64,000 nucleotides of DNA, taken from contig NZ_CP040093.1 in assembly GCF_006016075.1 (NCBI RefSeq), forward strand, positions 1,777,501-1,841,500. The letters run 5' to 3'. Positions within the stretch are counted from its first letter, which is position 1. Every line of letters begins with the position of its first letter. This document shows positions 10,401-18,550 of this stretch, piece after piece. The notes beneath the pieces are model-generated. The model saw nothing but the letters and a program-made list of their open reading frames with translations. It ran no database searches and had not been told where the DNA came from. Source of the stretch: Caloramator sp. E03 (GTDB taxonomy: Bacteria > Bacillota > Clostridia > Clostridiales > Caloramatoraceae). A program made the translations under genes and the position numbers.

Positions 10401-10866
10401 AAAGGTTAGGGTAGGCTGTGGCAATCTTTATATAACTGTTAATTATGACGATAATGGAATTTGTGAGGTATTTACTAACGTTGGCAAAGCAGGAGGATGT
10501 CCTTCCCAATCGGAAGCTACGGCAAGGCTAATATCTATAGCCCTTAGAAGTGGTATGAGCCCATTGGAGATTATAGAGCAGCTAAAGGGAATAAGATGTC
10601 ATTCAACTTTAAGGCAAAGGGCTAATAATAGTGATATCAAGGTTTTATCCTGCCCTGATGCAATTGCAAGGACAATAGAGAAACTTATGAATTTAAATCA
10701 AACGGAAAAAGAAATAGATTTGGATGAGACAACAGATTTAGCTGAACTAATACCACGAATGGATACAAAAGTTGAAAAGATAAGCTGCCCTGAGTGTGGA
10801 AACAGCATTACCCATCAGGATGGGTGTGTAATATGCCCTAATTGCGGCTATTCAAAATGTGGTTAA
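7489..10866 (+). CDS. nrdJ: Adenosylcobalamin-dependent ribonucleotide reductase (class II), intein-containing precursor
   Basis: The precursor is 1125 residues; removing the 377-residue intein leaves a 748-residue class II enzyme that reduces ribonucleotides to deoxyribonucleotides with coenzyme B12. Visible blocks are [21 protein letters not shown] with the first redox cysteine (about 60-80), [15 protein letters not shown], the active-site [20 protein letters not shown] interrupted by the intein, [16 protein letters not shown], and a C-terminal cysteine-rich zinc-type tail (CPECG...CPNCG). An earlier ATG at 7465 lacks a ribosome binding site, whereas the ATG at 7489 follows GAGAGGAG, so 7489 is taken as the start. 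It is a single-gene unit with two NrdR-like boxes upstream and a terminator downstream. The enzyme works with or without oxygen and needs no activase. Confidence 0.93.
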   Translation: MELSENALKVLNKRYLAKDEKGNIIETPEEMFKRVAKAVAKADEIYDKDADVIATEKKFYDLMTSLRFIPNSPTLMNAGRPLGQLSACFVLPIEDSMDGIFDSVKNAALIHKSGGGTGFSFSRLRPKGSTVKTTGGVASGPVSFLKVFNSATEAVKQGGTRRGANMAILRVDHPDILEFIKCKEDNSEITNFNISIGITEKFMEAVFKGEDYELIDPHTKAIAGKLNAKEVFDTIVKMAWRNGEPGIVFLDRMNKDNPTPALGEIESTNPCFHPDTLISTEEGLVRIEDLYKKYGNNMFNIITDNRVIKDKISQNVKDYYENGVTLRPAKVYKTGIKKTIEIILHSGQTLKVTPEHKIMTSLGWKEACKLSIGDEVLIQSSKGFFKYDDKIGEELGLFLGWLSGDGWLTSDEKVLGMVFAEYEEYILRKMQSIALKYGAGEGIINKRENGTWQILFKRKEFVNAIKSLGFEAKKAHEKRVPKSIFTASKNTVAAYINGLFSSDGTVNFVDDNHRDIRLSSTSIELLRDVQLLLLNLGIYSNIYNRTKSHPSNFEYITKDGEKRVYESKEYYELIITRNNICSFCEEMKDLIQKEKNEKLISINRPSRKNTYYTTKVEEIKESETIEVYDINEPVTNSLVANGVVVHNCGEQPLLPYESCNLGSINLVKMLKLKDGKYEVDYELLEKTIHDAVHFLDNVIDINKYPLPEIEKRTKLTRKIGLGVMGFADMLIMLKIPYNSQEAVDFADKLMGFIDEKSKDASRQLAEKRGAFPAFYDSIYKDEKPIRNATTTTIAPTGTISIIAGVSSGIEPLFAVAFVRNVMDNDKLTEVHPYFEKIIKYRGIYSKELMLKVAEHGTPSHIKEIPEDIKRIFVTAHDVSPIWHIRMQAAFQKHTDNAVSKTVNFKNEATVEDVRQVYILAYKLGCKGVTIYRDGSREGQVLNVGTKDLNKDAEKEKSAPRQRPQITRGITEKVRVGCGNLYITVNYDDNGICEVFTNVGKAGGCPSQSEATARLISIALRSGMSPLEIIEQLKGIRCHSTLRQRANNSDIKVLSCPDAIARTIEKLMNLNQTEKEIDLDETTDLAELIPRMDTKVEKISCPECGNSITHQDGCVICPNCGYSKCG
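8299..9429 (+). mobile_element. Intein with LAGLIDADG homing endonuclease, inserted at the catalytic cysteine of NrdJ
   Basis: The in-frame 377-residue insert starts with Cys ([10 protein letters not shown], block A) and ends VVVHN followed by the extein Cys, the standard splice junctions. Block B is seen as TPEH (intein residues 83-86), and blocks F/G as EVYDINEP...NGVVVHN. Between them lies a DOD endonuclease with two LAGLIDADG motifs, [13 protein letters not shown] (125-137) and [10 protein letters not shown] (225-234). All splicing residues (Cys1, block B Thr/His, penultimate His376, Asn377, +1 Cys) are present, so it looks active. The insertion splits N-P-C of the NPCGE active site, so the unspliced precursor cannot be catalytic. 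Confidence 0.95.
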
Positions 10867-10879
10867 TATTTTAAAAGGA

Positions 10880-10913
10880 AAAGGTAAAGAGTTTTAATAT
10901 CTCTTTACCTTTT
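10880..10913 (+). terminator. Rho-independent terminator after nrdJ
   Basis: Arms AAAGGTAAAGAG and CTCTTTACCTTT pair perfectly around a nine-base loop and end in a short T-rich tract. Confidence 0.8.
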
Positions 10914-10979
10914 ATATTTGCAATTATAATATTTAGGAATTTTTTAAAATTATTAAAGGCAAAATAATATATATGAATG

Positions 10980-11007
10980 TTAAGTTACAATTAACATTGA
11001 CTTAACC
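10980..11007 (+). promoter_or_regulatory. PhoP-type box (three TTAAC-like direct repeats) upstream of pstS
   Basis: TTAAGT (10980-10985), TTAACA (10991-10996) and TTAACC (11002-11007) are spaced exactly five bases apart, giving an 11-base period as in Gram-positive PhoP boxes. A TATAAT lies at 11040-11045 with no recognisable -35, as expected for an activator-dependent promoter. The operon behind it is the phosphate transporter. Confidence 0.7.
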
Positions 11008-11078
11008 AAAACGTGCAGGAACATAACATTTATTGAAAATATAATTAAGATGTAAAGATAAATGAAAGGAGAAAAAAT

Positions 11079-11984
11079 ATGAATAAAATTAAAGGATTAA
11101 TTCTTGTGCTATTAGTATCTATTCTTACATTATCAACTGTATCCTGCAGTAAAAAAACAGCGTCTCTTTCAGGTACTATCAAGATTGATGGTTCAAGTAC
11201 AGTAGGGCCTATAACTCAGGCAGTTGCAGAGGAATTTAAAAAAGTTAATAAGGATGTTGAAATAGCGGTTGGAATATCAGGTACTGGCGGAGGATTTAAA
11301 AAGTTTGTAGTTGGAGAAACAGATATTAACGATGCCTCAAGACCAGTAAAAAGGGAAGAAATAGATAAAGCAAAAGAAAATAATATAGAGATGACGGAAT
11401 TTGAAGTTGCAAAGGACGGAATTGCAGTAGTTGTAAACAAGGAAAATACATGGGTTTCAGATATAACAGTTGAGCAGCTTAAAAAGATCTGGTCAAAGGA
11501 TTCAACAGTAAAGACTTGGAAGGATGTTGACCCATCATGGCCAGATATTCCAATAAAGCTCTATGGACCAGGAACAGATTCAGGTACTTTTGAATATTTT
11601 ACAGAAGCTATAAATGGTAAAGCCAAGGAGATAAGACCAGATTTTACAGCAAGCGAAGATGACAATGTTTTAGTTCAGGGGGTAGAAGGCGACAAGGGAG
11701 CTTTAGGTTACTTTGGACTTGCATACTATGAAGAAAACAAAGATAATCTTAAGATATTAAAGGTTAATGGAGTTGAGCCCAGCCTTGAAACAGTAATGAA
11801 TGGAACTTACAAACCTCTATCAAGACCACTATATATATATGTAAACAACAAATCCTTAGAAAGAGCAGAAGTTAAGGAATTTGTAAAGTTCTATCTAACA
11901 AAGGCAAAGGACCTTGTAAAGGAAGTTGGATACATTCCTCTTCAAGATTCAAAATATCAGGAGCAATTAAGCAAGATAAAGTAG
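11079..11984 (+). CDS. pstS: Phosphate-binding lipoprotein of the Pst transporter
   Basis: The 301-residue substrate-binding protein starts with a lipoprotein signal peptide: a charged start, the hydrophobic [12 protein letters not shown] and a lipobox ending at Cys23 (LSTVSC). After cleavage it is anchored to the outer face of the membrane and delivers phosphate to PstCAB. Phosphate-binding blocks are visible: [10 protein letters not shown] (about 37-46), [23 protein letters not shown] (66-88) and [12 protein letters not shown] (163-174). AGGAG precedes the ATG. First gene of pstSCAB-phoU, behind a PhoP-type box, so it should be induced by phosphate starvation. Confidence 0.96.
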   Translation: MNKIKGLILVLLVSILTLSTVSCSKKTASLSGTIKIDGSSTVGPITQAVAEEFKKVNKDVEIAVGISGTGGGFKKFVVGETDINDASRPVKREEIDKAKENNIEMTEFEVAKDGIAVVVNKENTWVSDITVEQLKKIWSKDSTVKTWKDVDPSWPDIPIKLYGPGTDSGTFEYFTEAINGKAKEIRPDFTASEDDNVLVQGVEGDKGALGYFGLAYYEENKDNLKILKVNGVEPSLETVMNGTYKPLSRPLYIYVNNKSLERAEVKEFVKFYLTKAKDLVKEVGYIPLQDSKYQEQLSKIK

Positions 11985-11990
11985 CAATAG

Positions 11991-12007
11991 GGCACCATTA
12001 AGGTGCC
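11991..12007 (+). other. Hairpin between pstS and pstC
   Basis: GGCACC and GGTGCC pair perfectly around ATTAA a few bases after the pstS stop codon, with no T run. Such intercistronic hairpins usually protect the upstream part of the mRNA and let the binding protein be made in excess over the membrane subunits. That role is inferred from position. Confidence 0.6.
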
Positions 12008-12039
12008 TTGTGCACTTTAAAAGTTTAAGGGGGATTATA

Positions 12040-12945
12040 ATGAAGAAAATCCTATTTGAAAGCAAATCAAAGATGCAGAAAAATGAAAGAGTTATAAATA
12101 AGATTCTGATAATACTTGGTGTTATATCTATATTAACAACTATAGGCATAATTTTATCCTTAGCTGAAGAAACTATACAATTTTTCAGGAGCGTCTCTAT
12201 CGTTGAATTTTTTACAAGCACAAAATGGACTCCTATGTTTGAACCTGCAAACTATGGGGTGCTTCCTCTTGTTATGGGAACATTTTTAATAGTGATTTTT
12301 TCTTCTGTTATTTCAATACCTATTGGACTTGGAAGTGCTATTTATTTAAGCGAATATGCACCAAAAAAAGTCAGAAAAATATTAAAACCTGTACTTGAAA
12401 TACTTGCAGGAATACCTTCGATTGTTTATGGATATTTTGCATTAACATCAATAACTCCTCTTATAAGGAGCATATTCCCTAATGCAAGCGTATTTAATGC
12501 ATTAAGTGCAGGAATAGCTGTTGGCATAATGACTATACCTATGGTTTCATCATTGAGTGAGGATGCTATGATGGCTGTGCCAGATTCGTTAAGGCTTGGT
12601 GCCTATGCCTTAGGCTCTACTAAATTTGAAGTTGCTACTAAAATAGTGGTTCCTGCTGCCTTTTCAGGTATTGCTGCATCATTTATACTTGCAATTTCAA
12701 GAGCTATTGGGGAGACTATGATAGTTGCAATGGCTGCTGGTTCAACACCAAAGTTAACCTTAAATCCACTTGAAAGTATACAGACGATGACAGGGTATAT
12801 TGTTCAAATAAGTCTTGGAGATGTTCCAGCAGGTTCTATAGGTTATAAAACTATATTTGCAGTAGGTACATTGCTGTTTTTCATTACATTAATATTAAAT
12901 ATATTATCAAGAAATATAGTAAGAAAATACAGGAGGGCATATTGA
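12040..12945 (+). CDS. pstC: Phosphate ABC transporter permease PstC
   Basis: A 301-residue integral membrane protein with six predicted hydrophobic segments, the first at about 20-40 ([18 protein letters not shown]) and the rest from about 75 onward. The binding-protein-dependent permease loop is seen as [20 protein letters not shown] (about 187-206). With PstA it forms the phosphate channel. The reading frame is open from 12010, but the ATG at 12040 follows AAGGGGGATTATA, a proper ribosome binding site, and the residues before it are not PstC-like. Its stop overlaps the pstA start. Confidence 0.94.
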   Translation: MKKILFESKSKMQKNERVINKILIILGVISILTTIGIILSLAEETIQFFRSVSIVEFFTSTKWTPMFEPANYGVLPLVMGTFLIVIFSSVISIPIGLGSAIYLSEYAPKKVRKILKPVLEILAGIPSIVYGYFALTSITPLIRSIFPNASVFNALSAGIAVGIMTIPMVSSLSEDAMMAVPDSLRLGAYALGSTKFEVATKIVVPAAFSGIAASFILAISRAIGETMIVAMAAGSTPKLTLNPLESIQTMTGYIVQISLGDVPAGSIGYKTIFAVGTLLFFITLILNILSRNIVRKYRRAY

Positions 12946-13844
12946 TGAGCGTGTTAAGGGAAGATTTAGTAAGGCTTATTGATAATCCTGTAAGCCTTCA
13001 AAGGAGAAAAATAAAAAATAAATTTTTTCATGTAGTGCTCTTTCTTTGTACAATATTTGGAGTTGTTGTACTTGCCTTCCTTTTATATGATATATTGAAA
13101 AAAGGATTGCCTTGGCTGTCAGTAGATTTTATTAAGAATTTCCCATCAAGATTTCCTAAAAAATCAGGAATTTATCCCGCGCTTTTAGGAAGCCTTATGC
13201 TGATACTTTTAACTACTGTTATAGCTTTCCCTATAGGAGTGGGGACTGCTATATATCTTGAAGAATACGCAGGAAATAATAGATTTACAGAGCTTATAAA
13301 GCTTAATATTGCCAATCTTGCAGGAGTTCCTTCCATTATTTATGGTATGCTTGGGCTGGCGGTATTTGTAAGGGCCCTTGGAATGGGAAGAAGCATTTTA
13401 GCCGGTTCTTTTACAATGGCACTTCTTATTCTTCCTATAATAATTATATCATCTCAGGAAGCTATAAGAAGTGTTCCGGGGATTTTAAAGCAGGCATCCT
13501 ATGCCCTTGGAACAACTAAATGGCAGACTGTAACTGGGGTTATTCTTCCTTATGCAATACCAGGAATTTTAACTGGAACTATACTTGCTGTATCAAGAGC
13601 CCTTGGGGAAGCTGCACCTTTAATAGTGGTTGGAGCATTATCCTATGTTTCCTTTGCTCCAAGTTCGGTAATGGATTCCTTCACGACGCTTCCAATACAG
13701 ATATTCAACTGGGCAAGCATGCCAAAAAAAGAGTTTCAAAATGTAGCTGCTGCAGGTATTATCGTGCTTCTTATAATTTTATTAGCTGTAAATGCTATTG
13801 CTATTATACTTAGAGATAAATATCAGATAAGAATGAAGGATTGA
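12945..13844 (+). CDS. pstA: Phosphate ABC transporter permease PstA
   Basis: Second channel subunit of the Pst transporter, about 299 residues with six hydrophobic segments (for example FLCTIFGVVVLAFLLYDIL near 33-51). The permease loop reads ASYALGTTKWQTVTGVILPY (about 184-203), followed by SRALGEAAPLIVVGA. The ATG overlaps the pstC stop (TGATG) and has AGGAGG eight bases upstream inside pstC, giving translational coupling. It is paired with PstC and energised by PstB. Confidence 0.95.
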   Translation: MSVLREDLVRLIDNPVSLQRRKIKNKFFHVVLFLCTIFGVVVLAFLLYDILKKGLPWLSVDFIKNFPSRFPKKSGIYPALLGSLMLILLTTVIAFPIGVGTAIYLEEYAGNNRFTELIKLNIANLAGVPSIIYGMLGLAVFVRALGMGRSILAGSFTMALLILPIIIISSQEAIRSVPGILKQASYALGTTKWQTVTGVILPYAIPGILTGTILAVSRALGEAAPLIVVGALSYVSFAPSSVMDSFTTLPIQIFNWASMPKKEFQNVAAAGIIVLLIILLAVNAIAIILRDKYQIRMKD

Positions 13845-13856
13845 GGGGGGAGCTTA

Positions 13857-14612
13857 ATGGAGACAAAAATTAAAGTAGAAAACTTGAATTTTTATTATGG
13901 TAATAACAGAGCACTTTCTAACATAAATATGGAGATATATAAAAATAAAATAACTGCGTTTATAGGGCCTTCTGGATGCGGTAAATCGACATTTTTAAGG
14001 ACTATAAATAGAATGAATGAGTTTATAGAAAATACGAGGGTTGAAGGCAAGATACTAATAGATGATGAAGATATATATTCAAAAAAAGTTGATCCTGTTG
14101 AGCTGAGAAGAAGAGTTGGTATGGTATTTCAAAGGCCTAACCCTTTTCCAAAGACAATATATGAAAACATAGTTTATGGACTAAAGAAAAATGGAGTTAA
14201 AAATAAAGAAATATTGGACGAAGTAGTATATGGTACTTTAAAGGCTGTTGCGCTTTATGATGAAGTAAAAGATAAAATATATAAGTCTGCTTTAGAGCTA
14301 TCGGGTGGTCAGCAGCAAAGGCTCTGTATTGCAAGGGCAATTGCAATGCAGCCAGACATTATACTATTTGATGAACCAACTTCAGCTCTTGATCCTATAT
14401 CTACAATGAAAATTGAAGAATTATTGTTAAATTTAAAAAATGATTATACCATAATTATAGTAACACACTCAATGCAGCAGGCAGCAAGGATATCAGATTA
14501 TACAGCCTTTTTCCTAAGTGGGGAGGTTGTTGAATTAGATGAAACTAATAAGATATTTTCAAATCCAAGAGACAAGAGAACTGAGGATTATATTACAGGG
14601 AGATTCGGATAA
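13857..14612 (+). CDS. pstB: Phosphate ABC transporter ATP-binding protein PstB
   Basis: The 251-residue ATPase is of normal PstB length. Walker [10 protein letters not shown] (about 37-45), Q-loop ([15 protein letters not shown], 90-104), ABC signature LSGGQQQR (148-155), Walker [13 protein letters not shown] (168-179) and the switch histidine in VTHSM (201-205) are all present. It powers phosphate uptake by PstSCA on the cytosolic side. GAGGGGGG precedes the start, and the 12-base gaps on both sides support one operon. Confidence 0.97.
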   Translation: METKIKVENLNFYYGNNRALSNINMEIYKNKITAFIGPSGCGKSTFLRTINRMNEFIENTRVEGKILIDDEDIYSKKVDPVELRRRVGMVFQRPNPFPKTIYENIVYGLKKNGVKNKEILDEVVYGTLKAVALYDEVKDKIYKSALELSGGQQQRLCIARAIAMQPDIILFDEPTSALDPISTMKIEELLLNLKNDYTIIIVTHSMQQAARISDYTAFFLSGEVVELDETNKIFSNPRDKRTEDYITGRFG

Positions 14613-14624
14613 GGTGGTGTTATA

Positions 14625-15275
14625 ATGAGAGAACATTTTATACAAAAAATTGAAGATGTTAAACATGATATTTTAAGAATGGGTGGAATGGTAGAAAGTA
14701 TAATAAATGATTCTGTAAATGCACTAAAAGAACAAAATATTGATGCAGCTAAAAAGATATATTTAGATGATGATAAAATAGATGCCATTGAACTTGAAAT
14801 TGAAAACAAATGTATTAGCCTTCTTGCTCTTCAGCAGCCTATGGCAAAGGATTTAAGAACTATTACAACAGCTCTTAGAATAATAATAGATCTTGAAAGA
14901 ATGGGAGACCATGCAGTAAATATTGCAAAAATTACTATGGAGATAGGTAAAGAGCCTTTTATAAAGCCTCTTGTAGATATACCTAAGATGGCTGAAATTA
15001 CTCAAGAAATGGTAAAATTAAGCCTTGATTCATTTGTTAATGAAGATATAAATCTTGCTAAAAAGGTTGCACAGATGGACCAACAGGTAGATGATCTTTA
15101 TGAAATAGTAATTAGGGATTTGCTAAATATAATTTCATCTAACAATTCAGCAATAAATCAGGTAGCAAAGCTTATGTTTGTTGGAAGGTTTTTAGAAAGG
15201 ATAGCAGATCATACTACTAATATTTGTGAGAGAATTATATATATGGTGACAGGAGAACTTGAAGAGATAAATTAA
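14625..15275 (+). CDS. phoU: Phosphate signalling protein PhoU
   Basis: The 216-residue, all-helical protein has two PhoU repeats, each with a conserved block near ALRIIIDLERMGDHAVNIAK (about 83-102) and FVGRFLERIADHTTNICERI (about 184-203), whose E/D-rich motifs bind metal. It normally links Pst transporter activity to the PhoR kinase and lowers phosphate uptake when phosphate is plentiful. Last gene of the pst operon; an IS element begins 29 bases after its stop codon. Confidence 0.95.
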   Translation: MREHFIQKIEDVKHDILRMGGMVESIINDSVNALKEQNIDAAKKIYLDDDKIDAIELEIENKCISLLALQQPMAKDLRTITTALRIIIDLERMGDHAVNIAKITMEIGKEPFIKPLVDIPKMAEITQEMVKLSLDSFVNEDINLAKKVAQMDQQVDDLYEIVIRDLLNIISSNNSAINQVAKLMFVGRFLERIADHTTNICERIIYMVTGELEEIN

Positions 15276-15314
15276 GATGTTTTTAAGGCTATATGAAATT
15301 TAAGGTTCTATAAT

Positions 15315-15347
15315 ATATGTTGGGGCGTAGCCCCAGCATATTTTTTT
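15315..15347 (+). terminator. Terminator hairpin just inside the left end of the IS
   Basis: TGGGGC and GCCCCA pair around GTA, extended by ATATG/CATAT, then seven Ts. It overlaps the left inverted repeat and would stop phoU read-through transcription entering the element. Confidence 0.75.
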
Positions 15348-15430
15348 ACAAAAAAATATGCACCTGTTTTAGATGCCTGGTAAAATTAAATTAACTACAA
15401 AAATATTACCTGAAAGGAGGCATCCAACAA

Positions 15431-16609
15431 GTGCACAATAATTATTTTATCAAAAATTTACTGGGTTTTAAAGATGTTATTATAACAAAAGTACTTGATA
15501 ATGTTTGCTATGAAATTTATTTAGAAATGAAAAAGAAGCCTCATACTTGTCCTCGTTGTAATTCTGAAACTCGTAGAGTTCACGACTATAGAATTCAACG
15601 TGTTAAACATCTTCCTTTTTTCTTAAAACCTACGGTTCTTATTATTAAAAAACGTAGGTATCGTTGTAATGTTTGTGGTAAGAGATTCTATGAAAGTATT
15701 GAATTTCTTCCTCGATATCATAGAATCACCAATCTTCTATCTCTGTATGTAATTAATGAACTTGCTAATACTTGTAGTATGTCAAGTGTTGCTAAAAAAG
15801 TTAACTTATCTGTTGATACTATAAAACGCATTTTCAATAATGTGTCTTATTCTGCTGCTACTACTTTACCTAAAATTATTGCTATTGATGAATTTAAAGG
15901 TAATTCTGGTGGTGCTAAATATCATTGTTCTATCGTTGACCCTGTTAATAGAAAAATTATTGATATTATTAAAGATAGACAGTTTCACGTCCTATCGGAC
16001 TACTTTAAAAAAATTAAAAATCGCGATAGTGTTGAATATTTTATTTGTGATATGTGGCAACCTTATATTGATTTAGCTAAAACTTACTTTAAAAATGCTA
16101 TTATTGTTATTGATAAATTCCATTATATTAGGCACGCTATGTGGGCTGTAGAAGCAGTTAGAAAACGTGTTCAAAAAGAGCTATCTGTTAAATTAAGAAA
16201 ATACTTTAAAAGAAGCAAAAAACTTATTCTTAAAAGATTTGACTTACTTGATGAAGATTCAAAGTTCGCATTACAAGTTATGTTTTCTTACAATAGCGAT
16301 TTAGCTATTGCTCATACCTTAAAAGAAAAACTATTAAAAATAATTGATACTACCTCTTCTTCTAAAGAAGCTCGTACTTTATTAAAGGAATGGATTAAGT
16401 TTGCACAAAGTAGCGGCCTTAAAGAATTTGAAAGATGTGCTAATACTTATATCAGGTATTTTAATGAAATAGTGAATTCTTTTGATATACCATATACAAA
16501 TGCTTGCACTGAAGGCTTTAATAACAAAATTAAAGTTATTAAAAGAAATGCCTTCGGCTTCAAAAACTTTGATAGGTTTAGAAATAGAATTCTTCATTGC
16601 TGTAATTAA
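15431..16609 (+). CDS. Transposase of an ISL3-family element
   Basis: The 392-residue protein shows the ISL3 layout: an N-terminal zinc ribbon (CPRCNSETRRVHDY near 39-52 and RYRCNVCGKRF near 76-86), a helix-turn-helix region (about 105-135), and the DDE catalytic domain with IAIDEFK (about 150-156), CDMWQPYIDLA (about 205-215) and EGFNNKIKVIKR near the C terminus (about 366-377). The start is GTG with AAAGGAGG ten bases upstream. Codon use differs from the neighbours: many CGT arginine and third-position T codons, whereas flanking genes use AGA/AGG, which fits horizontal arrival. It appears intact. Confidence 0.9.
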   Translation: MHNNYFIKNLLGFKDVIITKVLDNVCYEIYLEMKKKPHTCPRCNSETRRVHDYRIQRVKHLPFFLKPTVLIIKKRRYRCNVCGKRFYESIEFLPRYHRITNLLSLYVINELANTCSMSSVAKKVNLSVDTIKRIFNNVSYSAATTLPKIIAIDEFKGNSGGAKYHCSIVDPVNRKIIDIIKDRQFHVLSDYFKKIKNRDSVEYFICDMWQPYIDLAKTYFKNAIIVIDKFHYIRHAMWAVEAVRKRVQKELSVKLRKYFKRSKKLILKRFDLLDEDSKFALQVMFSYNSDLAIAHTLKEKLLKIIDTTSSSKEARTLLKEWIKFAQSSGLKEFERCANTYIRYFNEIVNSFDIPYTNACTEGFNNKIKVIKRNAFGFKNFDRFRNRILHCCN

Positions 16610-16637
16610 AGTAAATTATAATACCAAATTTTAGAAA

Positions 16638-16659
16638 ACCAACTCACGTTGGTCTTTTT
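16638..16659 (+). terminator. Terminator after the transposase
   Basis: ACCAAC and GTTGGT pair around TCAC and are followed by CTTTTT. It lies about 30 bases after the stop codon, inside the IS. Confidence 0.65.
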
Positions 16660-16775
16660 GTCCTGCAATTTTTGTGGGATACTCTCCCCAATCTAACTTA
16701 TCTTTCTAAAATAACTCTCAAACAAGATAGGACAGGCATTCTAATCGAATACCCGCCCCAACAATTGACAAAGAG

Positions 16776-16801
16776 CCTATATTAAAAAATTATAGGTTTT
16801 T
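16776..16801. terminator. Weak terminator at the end of the beta-glucoside operon
   Basis: CCTATA (16776-16781) and TATAGG (16791-16796) pair around an A/T-rich loop, followed by TTTTT on the plus strand. It abuts the IS right end and the minus-strand stop codon at 16800, so the original terminator may have been altered by the insertion. Confidence 0.4.
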
Positions 16802-18188
16802 AAAATCCATTATTTTTTACAACTTCTTTCATCCAATATGCACTCTTTTTAAGTGTTCTTTTTTGAGTTTTTAAGTCAAGTTGAACAAGTCCGTATCTGT
16901 TTTTATATGCATTTGTCCATGACCAATTATCGATGAATGTCCATATATGATATCCTTTGACATTACATCCTTCTTGAATTGCTTTATGAAGCCATTTTAA
17001 ATGTTCTTTAATAAAATCAATTCTATAATCGTCTTCTATTATACCATCCTTTATAAATCTTTCTTCATTTTGCACACCCATACCGTTTTCTGAAATATAA
17101 GATTCTATGTTATCGTAATTTTCTTTTAAATTTATTGCAATATCATATATTCCTTTTTCGTATATTTCCCAGCCTCTGTATACATTCATCTTTCTTCCTG
17201 GCATTTCATAATTATCAAAGAAATTATCAGGCAGTATTGGTGCTTCTGGATTAGGCATACATGCTTTTGCCTTTACTCTTCTTGGTTGGTAATAATTGAT
17301 TCCAATGAAGTCTATTTTATTATTCTCAATAAGTTTTTTATCATCCTTTTGAACTTCTGGCAATAAGTTATTTTGCTTTAAAAGTTCAATCAGATCTTTG
17401 GGGTACTCTCCTTTAACAACAGGATCAAGAAAGCTTCTATTAAATAATAGATCTGCAATGTAAGCCGCTTTTAAATCTGCTGGATTATTGCTTCTTGAAT
17501 ATGATGGAGTTAAATTGAGAATTATTCCAATTTTACCATTTTTGATATTTAAATTTTTGAACTCTTTAACTGCTCTTTTATGTGCAATAACTGTGTTATA
17601 AGCAACTTGTACAGCTCTTTTAAAGTCTACAACATTTGGATAGTGGAAATCATATAAATAACCGCCTTCTACAGGTACAATTGGTTCATTAAATGTAAAC
17701 CATTTTTTAACTCTATCACCAAACAGTTCAAAGCAGATTTTAGCGTATTTTTCATAGGCATCAACTACTTCACGATTTTCCCATCCACCTATATTTTGAA
17801 GTATCATAGGCATATCAAAATGAAATAAATTTATAAAAGGTTCAATATTATTATCAATTAGCTCATTTACTACATTGTTGTAAAATTCTACAGCTTTTTT
17901 ATTAACTTCACCTATACCATTTGGAATTAATCTTGACCAGGAGATAGAAAATCTAAAAGAATTAAGTCCTATATCTTTCATTAATTTAATATCTTCTTTA
18001 TATCTATTATAGAAATCAGAGGTAACTTGAGGTCCTACTCCGTCAAAAAATCTGTTAGGTTCATTACTATACCAATAATCCCATATATTTTGTGATTTGC
18101 CATCTTTGTCTGATGAACCTTCGGTTTGGGTGGCAGAAGCTGCGCTTCCCCACCAGAACCCTTTTGGGAATTCATATTTTAAAATCAA
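16800..18188 (-). CDS. GH1 6-phospho-beta-glucosidase
   Basis: The 462-residue glycoside hydrolase family 1 enzyme has the N-terminal signature FPKGFWWGSAASATQTEG (about 7-24), acid/base Glu168 in TFNEP and nucleophile Glu367 in ISENG. The block NWSWTNAYKNRYG (421-433) has Ser, Lys and Tyr in the style of phospho-beta-glucosidases rather than the Glu found in enzymes for free glucosides. It would split the phosphorylated disaccharide delivered by the neighbouring PTS into glucose and glucose-6-phosphate. The start codon is TTG, supported by GGAGGAATTAAT just before it. It is last in the IIB-IIC-IIA-bgl operon, 11 bases after the IIA gene. Confidence 0.92.
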   Translation of the reverse strand: MILKYEFPKGFWWGSAASATQTEGSSDKDGKSQNIWDYWYSNEPNRFFDGVGPQVTSDFYNRYKEDIKLMKDIGLNSFRFSISWSRLIPNGIGEVNKKAVEFYNNVVNELIDNNIEPFINLFHFDMPMILQNIGGWENREVVDAYEKYAKICFELFGDRVKKWFTFNEPIVPVEGGYLYDFHYPNVVDFKRAVQVAYNTVIAHKRAVKEFKNLNIKNGKIGIILNLTPSYSRSNNPADLKAAYIADLLFNRSFLDPVVKGEYPKDLIELLKQNNLLPEVQKDDKKLIENNKIDFIGINYYQPRRVKAKACMPNPEAPILPDNFFDNYEMPGRKMNVYRGWEIYEKGIYDIAINLKENYDNIESYISENGMGVQNEERFIKDGIIEDDYRIDFIKEHLKWLHKAIQEGCNVKGYHIWTFIDNWSWTNAYKNRYGLVQLDLKTQKRTLKKSAYWMKEVVKNNGF

Positions 18189-18199
18189 ATTAATTCCTC

Positions 18200-18508
18200 C
18201 TATCTGTTTTTCTTATACAGTTCAACAATTTCTATTGCAAGATCTCTAACTGCCATTGCTGTCATTAAATGATCCTGGGCATGAACTAATAAAATATTTA
18301 AAGCTTTTGATTTACCAGAAGCTTCTTCTTGAATTAATTTTGTTTGAAACTCATGAGCCTTACCTAATTCTATAGAAGCTTCTTTAAGTAATTTTTCTGC
18401 CATTTCAAAGTTGCCTTTTTTTGCTTCTTGTATTGCTTCCATTGAATTTGATCGACCATTACCTGCGTATAGTATTAGTTCAAATGCTACATTTTCTTTA
18501 TCTTCCAT
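18200..18508 (-). CDS. PTS lactose/cellobiose-family IIA component
   Basis: The 102-residue protein matches the all-helical IIA-Lac/Cel family: NGRSNSMEAIQEAKKG (about 17-32), the phosphorylated histidine in LVHAQDHLMTA (His76), and a C-terminal helix. It accepts phosphate from HPr and passes it to the IIB cysteine. It lies between the IIC and 6-phospho-beta-glucosidase genes in a sigma-54-type PTS operon. Confidence 0.93.
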   Translation of the reverse strand: MEDKENVAFELILYAGNGRSNSMEAIQEAKKGNFEMAEKLLKEASIELGKAHEFQTKLIQEEASGKSKALNILLVHAQDHLMTAMAVRDLAIEIVELYKKNR

Positions 18509-18550
18509 TTATATTACCTCCATAAGAATTCATGTCAAAAGTATTGATTT

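Larger units (their letters stand above)
15304..16777 (+). mobile_element. ISL3-family insertion sequence (about 1.47 kb)
   Basis: Imperfect terminal inverted repeats are visible: left 15304-15327 (starting GGTTCT, ending TTGGGGCG) and right 16754-16777 (CGCCCCAA to AGAGCC), matching at 17 of 24 positions. Between them is one full transposase gene. The left end is followed at once by a GC-rich hairpin with a T run, and the transposase by another terminator, insulating the element. The flanking eight bases (AAATTTAA and TATATTAA) match only partly, so the target duplication has decayed or the ends are off by a base or two. It sits between the pst and PTS operons without breaking a gene. Confidence 0.82.

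Noticed and set aside
13520-13813. A 97-residue second frame inside pstA
   Set aside because: PstA motifs are in the other frame; no start signal and no family resemblance.
15296-16785. A target-site duplication of the IS (AAATTTAA / TATATTAA)
   Set aside because: Only 5 of 8 bases match, too weak in AT-rich DNA to call.
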